Assembly (NCBI RefSeq): GCF_025643255.1
Contig: NZ_CP087112.1
Location: 2,232,001-2,296,000, forward strand
Reading direction: 5' to 3'
DNA from: Halomonas sp. 7T
GTDB taxonomy: Bacteria > Pseudomonadota > Gammaproteobacteria > Pseudomonadales > Halomonadaceae
DNA: 64,000 bases
How positions within the stretch are numbered: position 1 is the first letter of the stretch; each line of letters begins with the position of its first letter. The notes beneath the pieces are model-generated. The model ran no database searches and was not told the origin of the DNA. It saw nothing but the letters and a program-made list of their open reading frames with translations. Positions 36,054-44,672 of this stretch are shown here, one piece after another. Both the position numbers and the translations under genes were made by a program.

Positions 36054-36137
36054 GAGGTGTGAGGTGTGAGGTGTGAGGTGTGAGGTGTGAGGTGTGAGGT
36101 GTGAGGTGTGAGGTGTGAGGTGTGAGGTGTGAGGTGT
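36054..36137. repeat. heptanucleotide tandem array, 12 perfect GAGGTGT copies
   Basis: Twelve identical, uninterrupted copies of GAGGTGT fill exactly 84 bases between the cold-shock gene terminator and the start of the SLC13 permease gene (110 bases before its ATG). Perfect copies of a 7-base unit are prone to slipped-strand changes, and 7 is not a multiple of 3. The array is intergenic, so copy number would alter spacing or a transcript leader rather than a reading frame. Confidence 0.97.
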
Positions 36138-36163
36138 GAAACAGAATAAACGACATAGAAACA

Positions 36164-36191
36164 AAAAACCCCGCACAAAGGCGGGGTTTTT
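36164..36191 (-). terminator. intrinsic terminator of the cold-shock gene
   Basis: CCCCGC / GCGGGG stem, extended by five A-T pairs, with a six-base loop. It lies about 45 bases past the stop of the minus-strand csp gene and has a T-run on both strands. Confidence 0.85.
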
Positions 36192-36236
36192 CAGCAAGCT
36201 AGCCTTAGCGGCTAGTTGCGAACATCATAAATTCTA

Positions 36237-36440
36237 TTATAGAACTTTGATGTTAGAAGCCTGAAGGCCTTTTTTACCCTGGGTGACGTCGAAGGAAACC
36301 TTCTGGCCGTCTTGCAGAGTTTTGAAGCCGTCAGCTTGAATTTCGGAGAAGTGTGCGAACAGGTCATCGCCATTGTCATCCGGAGAAATGAAGCCGAAGC
36401 CTTTAGTGTCGTTAAACCACTTAACGGTACCAGTTGCCAT
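36237..36440 (-). CDS. cold-shock domain protein (CspA family)
   Basis: A 67-residue single-stranded nucleic-acid binding protein: the OB-fold carries RNP1 KGFGFISP and RNP2 DLFAHFSEI, starting [18 protein letters not shown] and ending LQASNIKVL. Such proteins act as RNA chaperones, constitutive or cold-induced. The ATG is preceded by AGGA. The 198 bases upstream (36441-36638) hold no other gene, room for the long leader often found in this family, so post-transcriptional control is plausible but not shown. Confidence 0.95.
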   Translation of the reverse strand: MATGTVKWFNDTKGFGFISPDDNGDDLFAHFSEIQADGFKTLQDGQKVSFDVTQGKKGLQASNIKVL

Positions 36441-36638
36441 GATCGAAATCCTCGATAAAGCGAATTATAAAGCCGGGGTAATACCCGAGTTGCAGTGGGT
36501 AGAACAAGAAACTTTCACCAGACTCACGCTTGGGCGTTCGATACTGCTGACAACGTTCGACTTGCTAACCAACTGCATTCAGCATGCGCTTAACTTAGCC
36601 GCACGTCAACACTATGATGGAAAAAAATGACATTGCAA

Positions 36639-38294
36639 TTACTTTTCTTGCAAAATCCAATCAGCCGCCTTTTCTGCAATCATTAATGTCGGTGAATTGG
36701 TATTTCCACTGGTGATCGTTGGCATAATACTGGCATCTACCACGCGTAATCTGTTGACCCCTCTAACCCGCAGTTTTGAGTCCACCACTGCCATCGGATC
36801 ATCATCGCGGCCCATCTTTGCGGTGCCGACCGGGTGGAAAATCGTTGTGCCGATATCGCCCGCCAACTTCGCCAACGCTTCGTCGCTCTGATACTCAAGC
36901 CCTGGCTTAAACTCTTCTGGCTGATACTTGGCAAATGCCTGCTGTTCAGCAATGCGCCGTGTGACTCGCAGTGAATCTGCCGCTACCTTACGATCCTCTT
37001 GCGTGCTCAGGTAGTTAGGCTCAATGGCCGGTGCCGTTTGAGGGTCACGGTTTTTAATCTTTACCGAGCCACGGCTGGTGGGATTCAGATTGCAGACACT
37101 GGCGGTAATCGCAGGAAACCCATGCAACGGCTGGCCAAACGCATCCAGGCTCAATGGCTGAACATGATATTCAATATTCGCGTGCTGATACTCGTCAGAA
37201 CTACGCGTAAAAATACATAGCTGTGACGGCGCCATGCTCATCGGGCCCGTACGCTTAAACACGTACTCAATACCAATTTTAGCTTTACCCAACAGCGTGC
37301 TGGCCATGGTATTGAGCGTTTTTGCCCCTTTCACTTTATATACGGAGCGAATCTGCAGATGATCCTGCAGGTTCTCACCTACGCCGGGCAGCGCTTCTAC
37401 TACCTCTATTCCATGGCGTTGCAACAACTCTGGCGCGCCAATCCCGGAAAGCTGCAGAATCTGCGGCGAGCCGATGGCCCCCGCACTCAGCACCACCTCT
37501 TTATTGATCGACACCTTGAGCGTTTTTCCCTCGCGTAGAAGCTCCGCACCCGCGCAGCGCGACGTACCCTCTTGCTGCTCAAATAGCAGGCGATTGACGT
37601 GGGTAGAGTGCCAAACCGTTAAGTTAGAGCGCCCTTTGATAGGTCGTAAAAACGCTTTAGAGGTATTCCAGCGCCAGCCACCACGCTGATTAACCTCGAA
37701 GTAGTTTACGCCTTCGTTGTCACCGCGATTGAAGTCATCAGTGCGTGGAATACCGGCTTGAACCGCCGCTTCAGCGAAGTCGTCCAACACTTCCCAGCTT
37801 AAGCGCTGTTTCTCAATCCGCCACTCGCCGCCATGACCATGATACTGGCGATGCTCTTCGTCACCGTCGCCGCCCTCATCCAGCCGGTGGTGGTCTTCAT
37901 GCTTCATGAAATCGGGCAGGCAGTTATCCCACCGCCAGGCGTCATCACCGGTCAGCTCCGCCCAGTGGTCGTAATCCCGCGCTTGGCCACGCAGATAAAG
38001 CATTCCATTGATACTTGAACAGCCCCCTAGGGTTTTCCCACGGGGGTAAATCAGAGAGCGGCCGTTAAGTCCTTTATCAGGCTCGGTACGAAACAGCCAG
38101 TCAGTCCGCGGGTTGTTGATGCAGTAGAGATACCCCACAGGGATATGAATCCAGTGGTAGTTATCTGGCCCACCCGCTTCAACCAGCAGCACCTTGTTAT
38201 TCGGATTGGCGCTAAGTCGATTAGCTAACAGGCACCCTGCGGTGCCTGCGCCAATCACGATATAATCAAAATTGTTATTAGCAGCATCTGACAT
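36639..38294 (-). CDS. GMC-family FAD dehydrogenase, probable 3-hydroxypropionate dehydrogenase (DddA/HpdH-like)
   Basis: A 551-residue flavoprotein of the glucose-methanol-choline family: FAD site YIVIGAGTAGCLLANRL, then YPRGKTLGGCSSINGMLYLRG, VVLSAGAIGSPQILQLSGIG, and the C-terminal HPVGTAKMG and NTNSPTLMIAEKAADWIL with the active-site His and Asn. Generic annotation would be choline dehydrogenase, but it sits 26 bases after an mmsA gene and behind a divergent LysR gene. That arrangement matches the 3-hydroxypropionate catabolic genes known in Pseudomonas denitrificans (hpdH-mmsA) and dddA-dddC of Halomonas DMSP catabolism. The substrate assignment rests on this context. Confidence 0.85.
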   Translation of the reverse strand: MSDAANNNFDYIVIGAGTAGCLLANRLSANPNNKVLLVEAGGPDNYHWIHIPVGYLYCINNPRTDWLFRTEPDKGLNGRSLIYPRGKTLGGCSSINGMLYLRGQARDYDHWAELTGDDAWRWDNCLPDFMKHEDHHRLDEGGDGDEEHRQYHGHGGEWRIEKQRLSWEVLDDFAEAAVQAGIPRTDDFNRGDNEGVNYFEVNQRGGWRWNTSKAFLRPIKGRSNLTVWHSTHVNRLLFEQQEGTSRCAGAELLREGKTLKVSINKEVVLSAGAIGSPQILQLSGIGAPELLQRHGIEVVEALPGVGENLQDHLQIRSVYKVKGAKTLNTMASTLLGKAKIGIEYVFKRTGPMSMAPSQLCIFTRSSDEYQHANIEYHVQPLSLDAFGQPLHGFPAITASVCNLNPTSRGSVKIKNRDPQTAPAIEPNYLSTQEDRKVAADSLRVTRRIAEQQAFAKYQPEEFKPGLEYQSDEALAKLAGDIGTTIFHPVGTAKMGRDDDPMAVVDSKLRVRGVNRLRVVDASIMPTITSGNTNSPTLMIAEKAADWILQEK

Positions 38295-38320
38295 GAACTG
38301 GCTCCCGTAACGTGGTGGCG

Positions 38321-39832
38321 TTACTTCGCCGTAGGCATCACGAATTCAGCGCCCGCGTCGATAGAGTCGGACCAGCGCTGCATAATAGATTTCTGCTTGG
38401 TGTAGAAGCGCACGCCCTCTTCTCCGTAGGCGTGGGTGTCACCGAACAGTGAACGCTTCCAGCCGCCAAAGCCGTGCCACGCCATGGGCACTGGAATGGG
38501 CACATTAATACCTACCATGCCGACCTGAATGCGGCGACCAAACTCACGCGCCACGCTACCGCTTTCGGTAAAGCAGCTAACGCCGTTGCCGAATTCGTGA
38601 TCGTTAATCAACTGGATCGCGGTCGCGATATCCGGCACTCGTACACAGACCAGCACCGGGCCAAAAATCTCTTCTTTGTAGATCGTCATTTCAGGTGTGA
38701 CATTGTCAAACAGCGTTCCCCCCATCCAGAAACCTTCACCGCAGCCTTCGCCGGTTTGGCCGGTATCAAATTCACGACCATCGACCACTAGCTCAGCGCC
38801 TTCAGCCACACCTTTTTCGATGTAGCCGGTAATCCGCTGGTGCGCCTGCTGGGTCACAATGGGCCCCATTTCGGCATCCAGCTGCATGCCATCTTTCACC
38901 TTCAGGGCTTTCGCCCGCTCGGTGAGCATAGGCACGACCTTATCGGCCGCATCGCCTACCAGCACGGCCACACTAATCGCCATGCAGCGCTCACCGGCAG
39001 AGCCATAGGCCGCCCCAATCAGCGCATCAACGGCCTTATCAATGTTCGCATCGGGCATTACCACCATATGGTTTTTAGCCCCACCCAGCGCTTGTACGCG
39101 CTTGCCATGCTTAGCCCCGCGCTCATAAATCAGGTTAGCAATCGGCGTTGAGCCCACAAACGAGAGCGCTTTAACGTCAGGGTGATCGATCAGCGCTTCA
39201 ACACTCTCCTTATCGCCCTGCACTACGTTAAATACGCCATCCGGCAGGCCCGCCTGCTTGAGCAGGTCAGCAATCATTAGTGATGCGCTGGGGTCCAAGG
39301 GACTGGGCTTGAGAATGAACGTATTACCCGCTGCAATGGCGATGGGGAACATCCACATTGGCACCATCACGGGGAAGTTAAACGGCGTGATACCCGCTAC
39401 CACACCTAACGGCTGACGCAGGGTCCAGTTATCAATACCGGTGCTGACCTGCTCGGTGTAGTCACCTTTCAGCAGCTGAGGAATGCCACAGGCGAACTCC
39501 ACAATATCGATGCCCCTGGCGACTTCGCCCTGGGCATCGGTGAAGACCTTACCGTGCTCTTTGGTAATCGCTTCTGCCAACGCATCTTTATGGGCATTTA
39601 AAAGCTCTAAAAACTTGAACAGCACCCGGGCGCGGCGAATGGGCGGGGTATCTGCCCAGGCAGGAAAGGCCGCCTGGGCAGATTGCACCGCCGTATCCAC
39701 ATCCGCCTGGGAGGCCAGTGTTACGCGTCCCGTCGCCTTGCCTGTGGCAGGGTTAAAAACGTCTTGGGTATTCGTCGAGCTGCCAGCGCTTACTTGACCA
39801 TTGATGAAATGCTGAATCGCTGTTGTTGTCAT
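38321..39832 (-). CDS. mmsA: CoA-acylating methylmalonate/malonate semialdehyde dehydrogenase
   Basis: A 503-residue aldehyde dehydrogenase that converts methylmalonate or malonate semialdehyde to propionyl-CoA or acetyl-CoA with CO2 release. Distinctive MmsA features are [40 protein letters not shown], and [14 protein letters not shown] with the nucleophilic cysteine, plus [21 protein letters not shown] (given in part) in place of the usual C-terminal ALDH motif. It heads the unit followed by the GMC dehydrogenase; the divergent LysR gene likely regulates both. Equivalent to DddC in the 3-hydroxypropionate branch if the context reading is right. Confidence 0.95.
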   Translation of the reverse strand: MTTTAIQHFINGQVSAGSSTNTQDVFNPATGKATGRVTLASQADVDTAVQSAQAAFPAWADTPPIRRARVLFKFLELLNAHKDALAEAITKEHGKVFTDAQGEVARGIDIVEFACGIPQLLKGDYTEQVSTGIDNWTLRQPLGVVAGITPFNFPVMVPMWMFPIAIAAGNTFILKPSPLDPSASLMIADLLKQAGLPDGVFNVVQGDKESVEALIDHPDVKALSFVGSTPIANLIYERGAKHGKRVQALGGAKNHMVVMPDANIDKAVDALIGAAYGSAGERCMAISVAVLVGDAADKVVPMLTERAKALKVKDGMQLDAEMGPIVTQQAHQRITGYIEKGVAEGAELVVDGREFDTGQTGEGCGEGFWMGGTLFDNVTPEMTIYKEEIFGPVLVCVRVPDIATAIQLINDHEFGNGVSCFTESGSVAREFGRRIQVGMVGINVPIPVPMAWHGFGGWKRSLFGDTHAYGEEGVRFYTKQKSIMQRWSDSIDAGAEFVMPTAK

Positions 39833-39971
39833 GGGGCTACCTTTATAACGAGAGCTTAAGTGATTAGTAATAGCCCAACAGCCTACCCCGCTTTACAACG
39901 CGATCAATTGAGTAATTTTAAACCCAGATATAAGCTTTACTGATAACACACCGCTATTTAGGAGCCGTCCC

Positions 39972-40874
39972 ATGCAGGAGTACGCAGCGCTACGCGCCTT
40001 TGTTGCTGTCGCCCGCACCGGCAGCGTGTCACGGGCGGCCGAGCAGCTACACCTAACCCAGCCCGCTGTTAGCCTAAAATTGAAGCAGCTGCAGCAGCAC
40101 CTGGGCCTGACGCTGTTTACCCGCCGTCCCCAAGGGCTAACCCTCACCGCCGATGGTTATGCGCTGCTACCGGCCGCTGAAAATGCCCTGGCCAGTGCCC
40201 TTGCCTTTGAACAAAGCGCCAGCGCGTTGCACAGCACACTGCGAGGCAAACTAAAAATTGGCACTATTGTCGACCCGGAATTTATTCGTTTAGGCGACTT
40301 TCTTAGCCGCTTGATGGCCCGCGCGCCGCAGCTGGAAACCGAGCTACACCACGGTATGAGTGGTAGCGTATTGGGCAACGTAGAGCAGGGCGAACTGGAT
40401 GTGGGCTTTTTTCTCGCCCCGCCTGGGGAGGGCACTGGCAACAGCGCACTGGCGTGGCGAGAACTGACCCACTTTCACTACCACGTAGTGGCCCCACCAG
40501 GCTGGGAAGCTAAGCTAGCAGACACGCGCTGGGAAAGCTTAGCGCGGCTCCCTTGGATTGTGACGCCGCCCGTGTCAGCCCACTATCGGCTACTAAATCG
40601 CGCATTAGCCGAAAGCGGCGCTACGCCCAACCGCGTCGCTCAGGTAGACCAAGAAGCCTGCATGCTGGATTTAGTGCGTGCAGGCGTGGGGCTTAGCTTA
40701 GCCAGGGATGCCTTAGCCATGGCTGAGCGACAGGAGAGTGGTTTAGCTGTCGCCGATAATGTCCGCCTGCCCTGTGCGCTGAGTTTGATATGGCGTAATG
40801 ACCGCGCGACAGAAGCCACTATTAAAGCAGCGCTAGATACGCTGGATACCGTGTGGCCCCACCGGCCAGGTTAG
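39972..40874 (+). CDS. LysR-family regulator, probable 3-hydroxypropionate sensor
   Basis: A 300-residue LysR protein. The DNA-binding part is EYAALRAFVAVARTGSVSRAA, EQLHLTQPAVSLKLKQLQQHL and LFTRRPQGLTLTADGY (all within residues 2-65), the remainder the effector domain. It is divergent from mmsA with a 139-base intergenic region where a shared operator would lie, the usual LysR arrangement. In Pseudomonas denitrificans a similarly placed LysR protein activates hpdH-mmsA in the presence of 3-hydroxypropionate; transferring that role here is an inference. ATG behind TAGGAG. Confidence 0.88.
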   Translation: MQEYAALRAFVAVARTGSVSRAAEQLHLTQPAVSLKLKQLQQHLGLTLFTRRPQGLTLTADGYALLPAAENALASALAFEQSASALHSTLRGKLKIGTIVDPEFIRLGDFLSRLMARAPQLETELHHGMSGSVLGNVEQGELDVGFFLAPPGEGTGNSALAWRELTHFHYHVVAPPGWEAKLADTRWESLARLPWIVTPPVSAHYRLLNRALAESGATPNRVAQVDQEACMLDLVRAGVGLSLARDALAMAERQESGLAVADNVRLPCALSLIWRNDRATEATIKAALDTLDTVWPHRPG

Positions 40875-40981
40875 ACATTTAATGTACAAAGCCACTGCTT
40901 TATGTATAAGTTATTGGAACCTAGCGTCGCTCACCGACTCCTACTCAGCGATGACTCATTACGTATACAGGAGCGTTTTCC

Positions 40982-41611
40982 ATGTCTCGTTTTGCCCACC
41001 TTCGCCCCTTGGCGCTTTGCGCACTGGCAGCCGCCAGCGTTACCAGCGCCTCGCTCTACGCCCAGGACCAACCCAATGCAACGGTGACGTTTGCGGGCGG
41101 CTGTTTTTGGTGCATGGAACCGCCCTACGATAAACAGCCGGGCGTCAGCGCCACTATTTCAGGTTATATGGGGGGCGAGCTTGAAAACCCTACTTACGAA
41201 CAGGTTTCTCGCGGTGGTACCGGCCATATAGAGGTCGTACAAATCGAATATGACGACAGCCAGATTAGCTACGAACAGCTTCTGGAGGTTTTCTGGCGCA
41301 ATATAGACCCCTTCGCCGTCAATCGTCAGTTTTGCGATGTCGGTGACCATTATCGCTCGGCTATTTTCTACAGTGACGATGAACAGCGGCAATTAGCGGA
41401 AGCCTCAAAAGCCGAGATGGAAGCCAGGTTTGATCAAGAGATCACGACCGATATCTTGCCCGCCAGCGAGTTTTGGGAAGCAGAGGAGTATCACCAGAAT
41501 TACTATGAAAAAAATCCACTTCGCTACCGTTTCTATCGCTTGAGCTGTGGCCGTGATGATCGCCTCGAAGAAGTGTGGGGCGCAGAGGCCGGCGGCCCAA
41601 CCTTCGAGTAA
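40982..41611 (+). CDS. msrA: exported peptide methionine (S)-sulfoxide reductase MsrA
   Basis: Reduces methionine-S-sulfoxide in proteins. The N-terminus is a signal peptide (basic MSRFAHLRP, hydrophobic LALCALAAASVTSASLY, likely cleavage after YA before QDQ), so the mature enzyme should be periplasmic. The catalytic motif is FAGGCFWCMEPPYD, followed by SGYMGGELENPTYEQVSRGG and GHIEVVQIEYD. A cysteine in RLSCGRDDR near the C-terminus could be the resolving one. Most gammaproteobacterial MsrA enzymes are cytosolic, so the signal peptide is notable. ATG after ACAGGAG; terminator 20 bases after the stop. Confidence 0.94.
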   Translation: MSRFAHLRPLALCALAAASVTSASLYAQDQPNATVTFAGGCFWCMEPPYDKQPGVSATISGYMGGELENPTYEQVSRGGTGHIEVVQIEYDDSQISYEQLLEVFWRNIDPFAVNRQFCDVGDHYRSAIFYSDDEQRQLAEASKAEMEARFDQEITTDILPASEFWEAEEYHQNYYEKNPLRYRFYRLSCGRDDRLEEVWGAEAGGPTFE

Positions 41612-41631
41612 TCCGCACCCCACACCCTAAT

Positions 41632-41663
41632 CGCCAAGGTGTTAACACGCCTTGGCGTTTTTT
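41632..41663 (+). terminator. intrinsic terminator of msrA
   Basis: CGCCAAGG / CCTTGGCG stem with a ten-base loop and six following Ts. The stem sequence is nearly the same as in the ast operon terminator at 924-958. Confidence 0.9.
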
Positions 41664-41813
41664 GGAACGATTTCCAATGCGGCTTGCCCCATCGTTAGCT
41701 TTATTGAATGGATAACCCTTGTTTGGGCAAAACGCCATTTTTCTACTAAGGTTAAAAGCCAGTAAAAATAGACCAGTCGACTAAAGAGCTGTTCTATCTC
41801 ACTAATTGAACGC

Positions 41814-41843
41814 CCCGTTGATCTAAAGCCCGTTGATCTAAAG
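41814..41843. repeat. 15-bp perfect tandem duplication before a ribosome site
   Basis: CCCGTTGATCTAAAG occurs twice in direct succession. The second copy ends two bases before the TAGGAG ribosome site of the following dehydrogenase gene, so the duplication has lengthened its untranslated leader or its promoter-to-start distance. Confidence 0.95.
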
Positions 41844-41855
41844 ATAGGAGATCTT

Positions 41856-43238
41856 ATGAGCAACACCATTACGACCGTGAACCCGACCACCGGCGAAACG
41901 CTTGAAACCTATGCGCTGATGGATGAGAGCAAGGCCAAGCAGGTAGTCGAGGCCAGTCATGCGGCGTTTCTTGATTGGCGGCTCAAGCCGCTGGAGCAGC
42001 GCGCGAAGGTAGTCAAAGCCATTGGCGAAGCGATGCACGCCCACAAAGAAGACCTTGCCAACCTGATGGTCAAAGAGATGGGTAAGCTGCCATCGCAGGC
42101 GCGCCAGGAGGTGGATCTCTGCGTCGGTATTTGTAACTACACCGCCGAACACGGCCCTACCAAGCTGGCCGATGAAGAGCGTAAACCCGGCAATGGCGAG
42201 CGTGGCATTGTCACCTATTCCCCGATGGGCGTGATTTACGGTATTCAGCCGTGGAATTTCCCCGCGTATCAAGTCGTCCGCTACTCCATCGCCAATATCA
42301 TGGCGGGCAACAGCGTGCTGCTCAAACACGCTGAAAACGTGACGGGTAGCGGCCTGCTGCTGGAAAAAATCTATCGCGAAGCGGGCTTACCGGAAAACGT
42401 CTTCCGTACGCTGGTAATTTCTCACGACGTCTCCGACACCGTGATTGCTCATAAAGCCGTGCGTGGCGTGACCTTGACCGGCAGCGACGGCGCTGGCCGC
42501 AAGGTGGCCGCAAAAGCTGCCGAGCACCTGAAAAAAACGGTACTGGAGCTGGGTTCCAACGATGCCTACTTAGTGCTGGACGATGCCGACTTGGACGTCG
42601 CGGTCGACACCTGCGTGATGGGCCGTGTGTATAACGGTGGCCAAACCTGCGTGGCGGCAAAACGTTTTGTGGTCACCGAGAAAAACTACGAAGCGTTCAA
42701 AGAGCGCTACGTGGCACGTATGAAAGATCTAAAAGCGGGCGACCCGACCAAAGAGGATAGCGACCTAGGCCCCATGGCCCGCGTTGACCTTCGCGACGGC
42801 CTTCACGAGCAGGTGGAAGAGAGCGTGCGCAAAGGCGCGAAAATCCTCTGCGGCGGTGAAAAACCCGAGGGTAAAGGTGCATTCTATCCGGTCACCGTGC
42901 TGGACAATGTCACCCCCGGCCAGCCCGCCTACGATGACGAGCTGTTTGGCCCGGTGGCTGCGTTGATTCGTGCCAAAGATGACGAAGATGCCATGCGCAT
43001 TGCCAACGACAGTCGCTACGGCTTAGGCGGCGGCATCATCTCCAAAGACGTGAAGCGCGCCACCGAACTTGCCAGCCAGTATTTCGATACCGGCATGGTC
43101 TTTATTAACGGCTTTGGCGTGGCAACCCCTGAAATGCCCTTTGGCGGCGTGAAAGACTCGGGCTACGGCCGTGAGCACGGCGGCTTTGGTATGCATGAGT
43201 TCGTCAACGCTAAATCGGTGATTGTGGTGCAAAGCTAA
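41856..43238 (+). CDS. NAD(P)+-dependent succinate-semialdehyde dehydrogenase (Sad/YneI type)
   Basis: A 460-residue aldehyde dehydrogenase, short like Escherichia coli Sad (YneI). It has [40 protein letters not shown] with the general-base Glu, [13 protein letters not shown] with the nucleophilic Cys, and [17 protein letters not shown] at the C-terminus. The absence of a motif beyond residue 460 and the GSNDAYLV variant place it with the Sad group. It would oxidise succinate semialdehyde (GABA or putrescine breakdown) to succinate. Single gene with a terminator after it. Confidence 0.9.
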   Translation: MSNTITTVNPTTGETLETYALMDESKAKQVVEASHAAFLDWRLKPLEQRAKVVKAIGEAMHAHKEDLANLMVKEMGKLPSQARQEVDLCVGICNYTAEHGPTKLADEERKPGNGERGIVTYSPMGVIYGIQPWNFPAYQVVRYSIANIMAGNSVLLKHAENVTGSGLLLEKIYREAGLPENVFRTLVISHDVSDTVIAHKAVRGVTLTGSDGAGRKVAAKAAEHLKKTVLELGSNDAYLVLDDADLDVAVDTCVMGRVYNGGQTCVAAKRFVVTEKNYEAFKERYVARMKDLKAGDPTKEDSDLGPMARVDLRDGLHEQVEESVRKGAKILCGGEKPEGKGAFYPVTVLDNVTPGQPAYDDELFGPVAALIRAKDDEDAMRIANDSRYGLGGGIISKDVKRATELASQYFDTGMVFINGFGVATPEMPFGGVKDSGYGREHGGFGMHEFVNAKSVIVVQS

Positions 43239-43270
43239 CATCGCCAAGCCCATCGGCTCACGATGGGCTA

Positions 43271-43323
43271 ACCCATAAAAACGCCGCAGTGTCGTTTTCA
43301 CGACCTGCGGCGTTTTTATGGGT
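43271..43323. terminator. strong bidirectional terminator
   Basis: A perfect 19-bp stem beginning ACCCATAAAAACGCCGCAG and ending with its complement, with a small GTCG/CGAC inner hairpin in the loop. It separates the convergent dehydrogenase and pgpA genes and has a T5 run on both strands. A second short hairpin (CCCATCG / CGATGGG) lies just before it. Confidence 0.92.
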
Positions 43324-43343
43324 AGCATATTTTAAAAGCAGCG

Positions 43344-43820
43344 TTAGGCGATTTGCCGCCGGCGCTGCCATAGTGTCACCATTAGCGCGACCACCAGCCA
43401 GCTTACTAGCGCGGCAATCACGTCATCCAGCACAATACCCAGCCCACCAGTCACATATTCCGCCAAATGAATAGGCGGCGGTTTTAAAGCGTCAAAAAAG
43501 CGGTAGACGCCAAACGCCAACGCCAGTACCAGCGGGTGGCGGGCGGCTTTTAGCCCCAGTACCACCAGCGGGAAAGCGACGTACTCGTCGGCGACAATGC
43601 TACCGTGATCCAAACCATCGTAGTGCCATGCCGCTACATGACAGACCGGCACGGCGGCCATCACCATAAGCGTAATGATGGCAGCCTGCTGTCCCACCGG
43701 ACGACCAAGAAGCCACCACGCCAGCGGCAGGCCAATCAGTGAACCAAAGGTGCCGGGCGCAACAGGCGCAAGGCCCAGCCCAAAGCCGGTGGCGAGCCAA
43801 AAATTAAGCGTATCGAGCAT
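43344..43820 (-). CDS. pgpA: phosphatidylglycerophosphatase A
   Basis: Inner-membrane phosphatase that dephosphorylates phosphatidylglycerophosphate to phosphatidylglycerol. The 158-residue protein has the PgpA landmarks GFGLGLAPVAPGTFGSLIGLP, HYDGLDHGSIVADEYVAFPLV and GVYRFFDALKPPPI, then GGLGIVLDDVIAALVSW. In the family DExxG usually reads ...DEVVG; here DEYVAF keeps the acidic pair. Start and upstream stop overlap in a TAATG, coupling it to the DUF533 gene. Confidence 0.92.
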   Translation of the reverse strand: MLDTLNFWLATGFGLGLAPVAPGTFGSLIGLPLAWWLLGRPVGQQAAIITLMVMAAVPVCHVAAWHYDGLDHGSIVADEYVAFPLVVLGLKAARHPLVLALAFGVYRFFDALKPPPIHLAEYVTGGLGIVLDDVIAALVSWLVVALMVTLWQRRRQIA

Positions 43821-44557
43821 TAGCCAGCCTGCTGCGCCTGACGCTCAAGCTCCGCCGCCATTTCTGGTGTTAGGTTCAGCGCGCTGGCCAGCTGATCTAA
43901 CCATGCCCGCTCCATGGGGTTTTGGTCATCAATCACCGCCACGCTGATCAGGTACATCTCGCGAGCTGCCTGGGGGGAATCCGCTTCACGCGCCAGAGCT
44001 TGGGCGTCCAGCGGTGCTTTTAACTGCTGCTCTACCCAGCGGTGCATCTCTTGGTCAGCGCCGAGGGCATCAATCTGATCGGTGATCAGCGCCTGCTCCT
44101 GTTCATCGATATGACCATCGGCCCGAGCCGCCATAATCATGGCCTGTAGCAGCTCCAGGCTGCGCCGCTCTTGATACTCACCGCTCAGCACTTCGACGCG
44201 CTCGCCTTCAGCAGACGAAATATCCGACCCTTTCTTTTCCTGAGCGCTTTGCCACGCTTTCCAGGCCAACGCGCCCACTCCCGCAATCGCGCCATACTTT
44301 AGTGCTTTACCACCCATGCTACGGCCACGTTTAGAGCCAACCAGCAGCCCCATGGCGCCGCCGCCCAGCAGGCTCTTCATATCAAAACCGCTAGAGCTGG
44401 AACCACCGCCTTGACGCGAATTCTGCCCGCTATTGTTTCCGCCACCTAACTGGCGCGATAGGCCATCAATCACGCCTTTAACATCCATGCCGCCGCTGCT
44501 GCCTTTGCTACCACTGGCTTGACTCATCAGCTGTTGTAAAATCTTGCTTGCGTTCAT
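43820..44557 (-). CDS. DUF533/YebE-family protein with TerB-like domain
   Basis: A 245-residue protein. The first 75 residues are glycine- and serine-rich and low-complexity (GGGNNSGQNSRQGGGSSSSGF); a glycine-rich hydrophobic segment (GALAWKAWQ region, about 80-105) may associate with the membrane; the C-terminal 110 residues form a TerB-like helical domain: AMIMAARADGHIDEQEQALI with its acidic metal-binding pattern. This is DUF533, as in E. coli YebE. Function is unknown, sometimes linked to envelope stress. Overlaps pgpA at TAATG. Confidence 0.9.
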   Translation of the reverse strand: MNASKILQQLMSQASGSKGSSGGMDVKGVIDGLSRQLGGGNNSGQNSRQGGGSSSSGFDMKSLLGGGAMGLLVGSKRGRSMGGKALKYGAIAGVGALAWKAWQSAQEKKGSDISSAEGERVEVLSGEYQERRSLELLQAMIMAARADGHIDEQEQALITDQIDALGADQEMHRWVEQQLKAPLDAQALAREADSPQAAREMYLISVAVIDDQNPMERAWLDQLASALNLTPEMAAELERQAQQAG

Positions 44558-44672
44558 CCTTGTACTCCTAAGAAGATATTATATCGAGCGCGCACTTAGC
44601 GATTAACTCACGTTATAGACCATGCTGTATGAACGCAGCATGAATTAAACGCTACCCAAGCATTAACAAGCA

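Noticed and set aside
36054..36137. CRISPR array
   Set aside because: The repeats abut without spacers and are only seven bases long; no cas genes are near.
36015..36197. Minus-strand frame encoding a repeated TPHTSHL peptide
   Set aside because: The peptide is the translation of the 7-base tandem array, it starts inside the csp terminator and has no ribosome site; a three-times-seven periodicity arises automatically.
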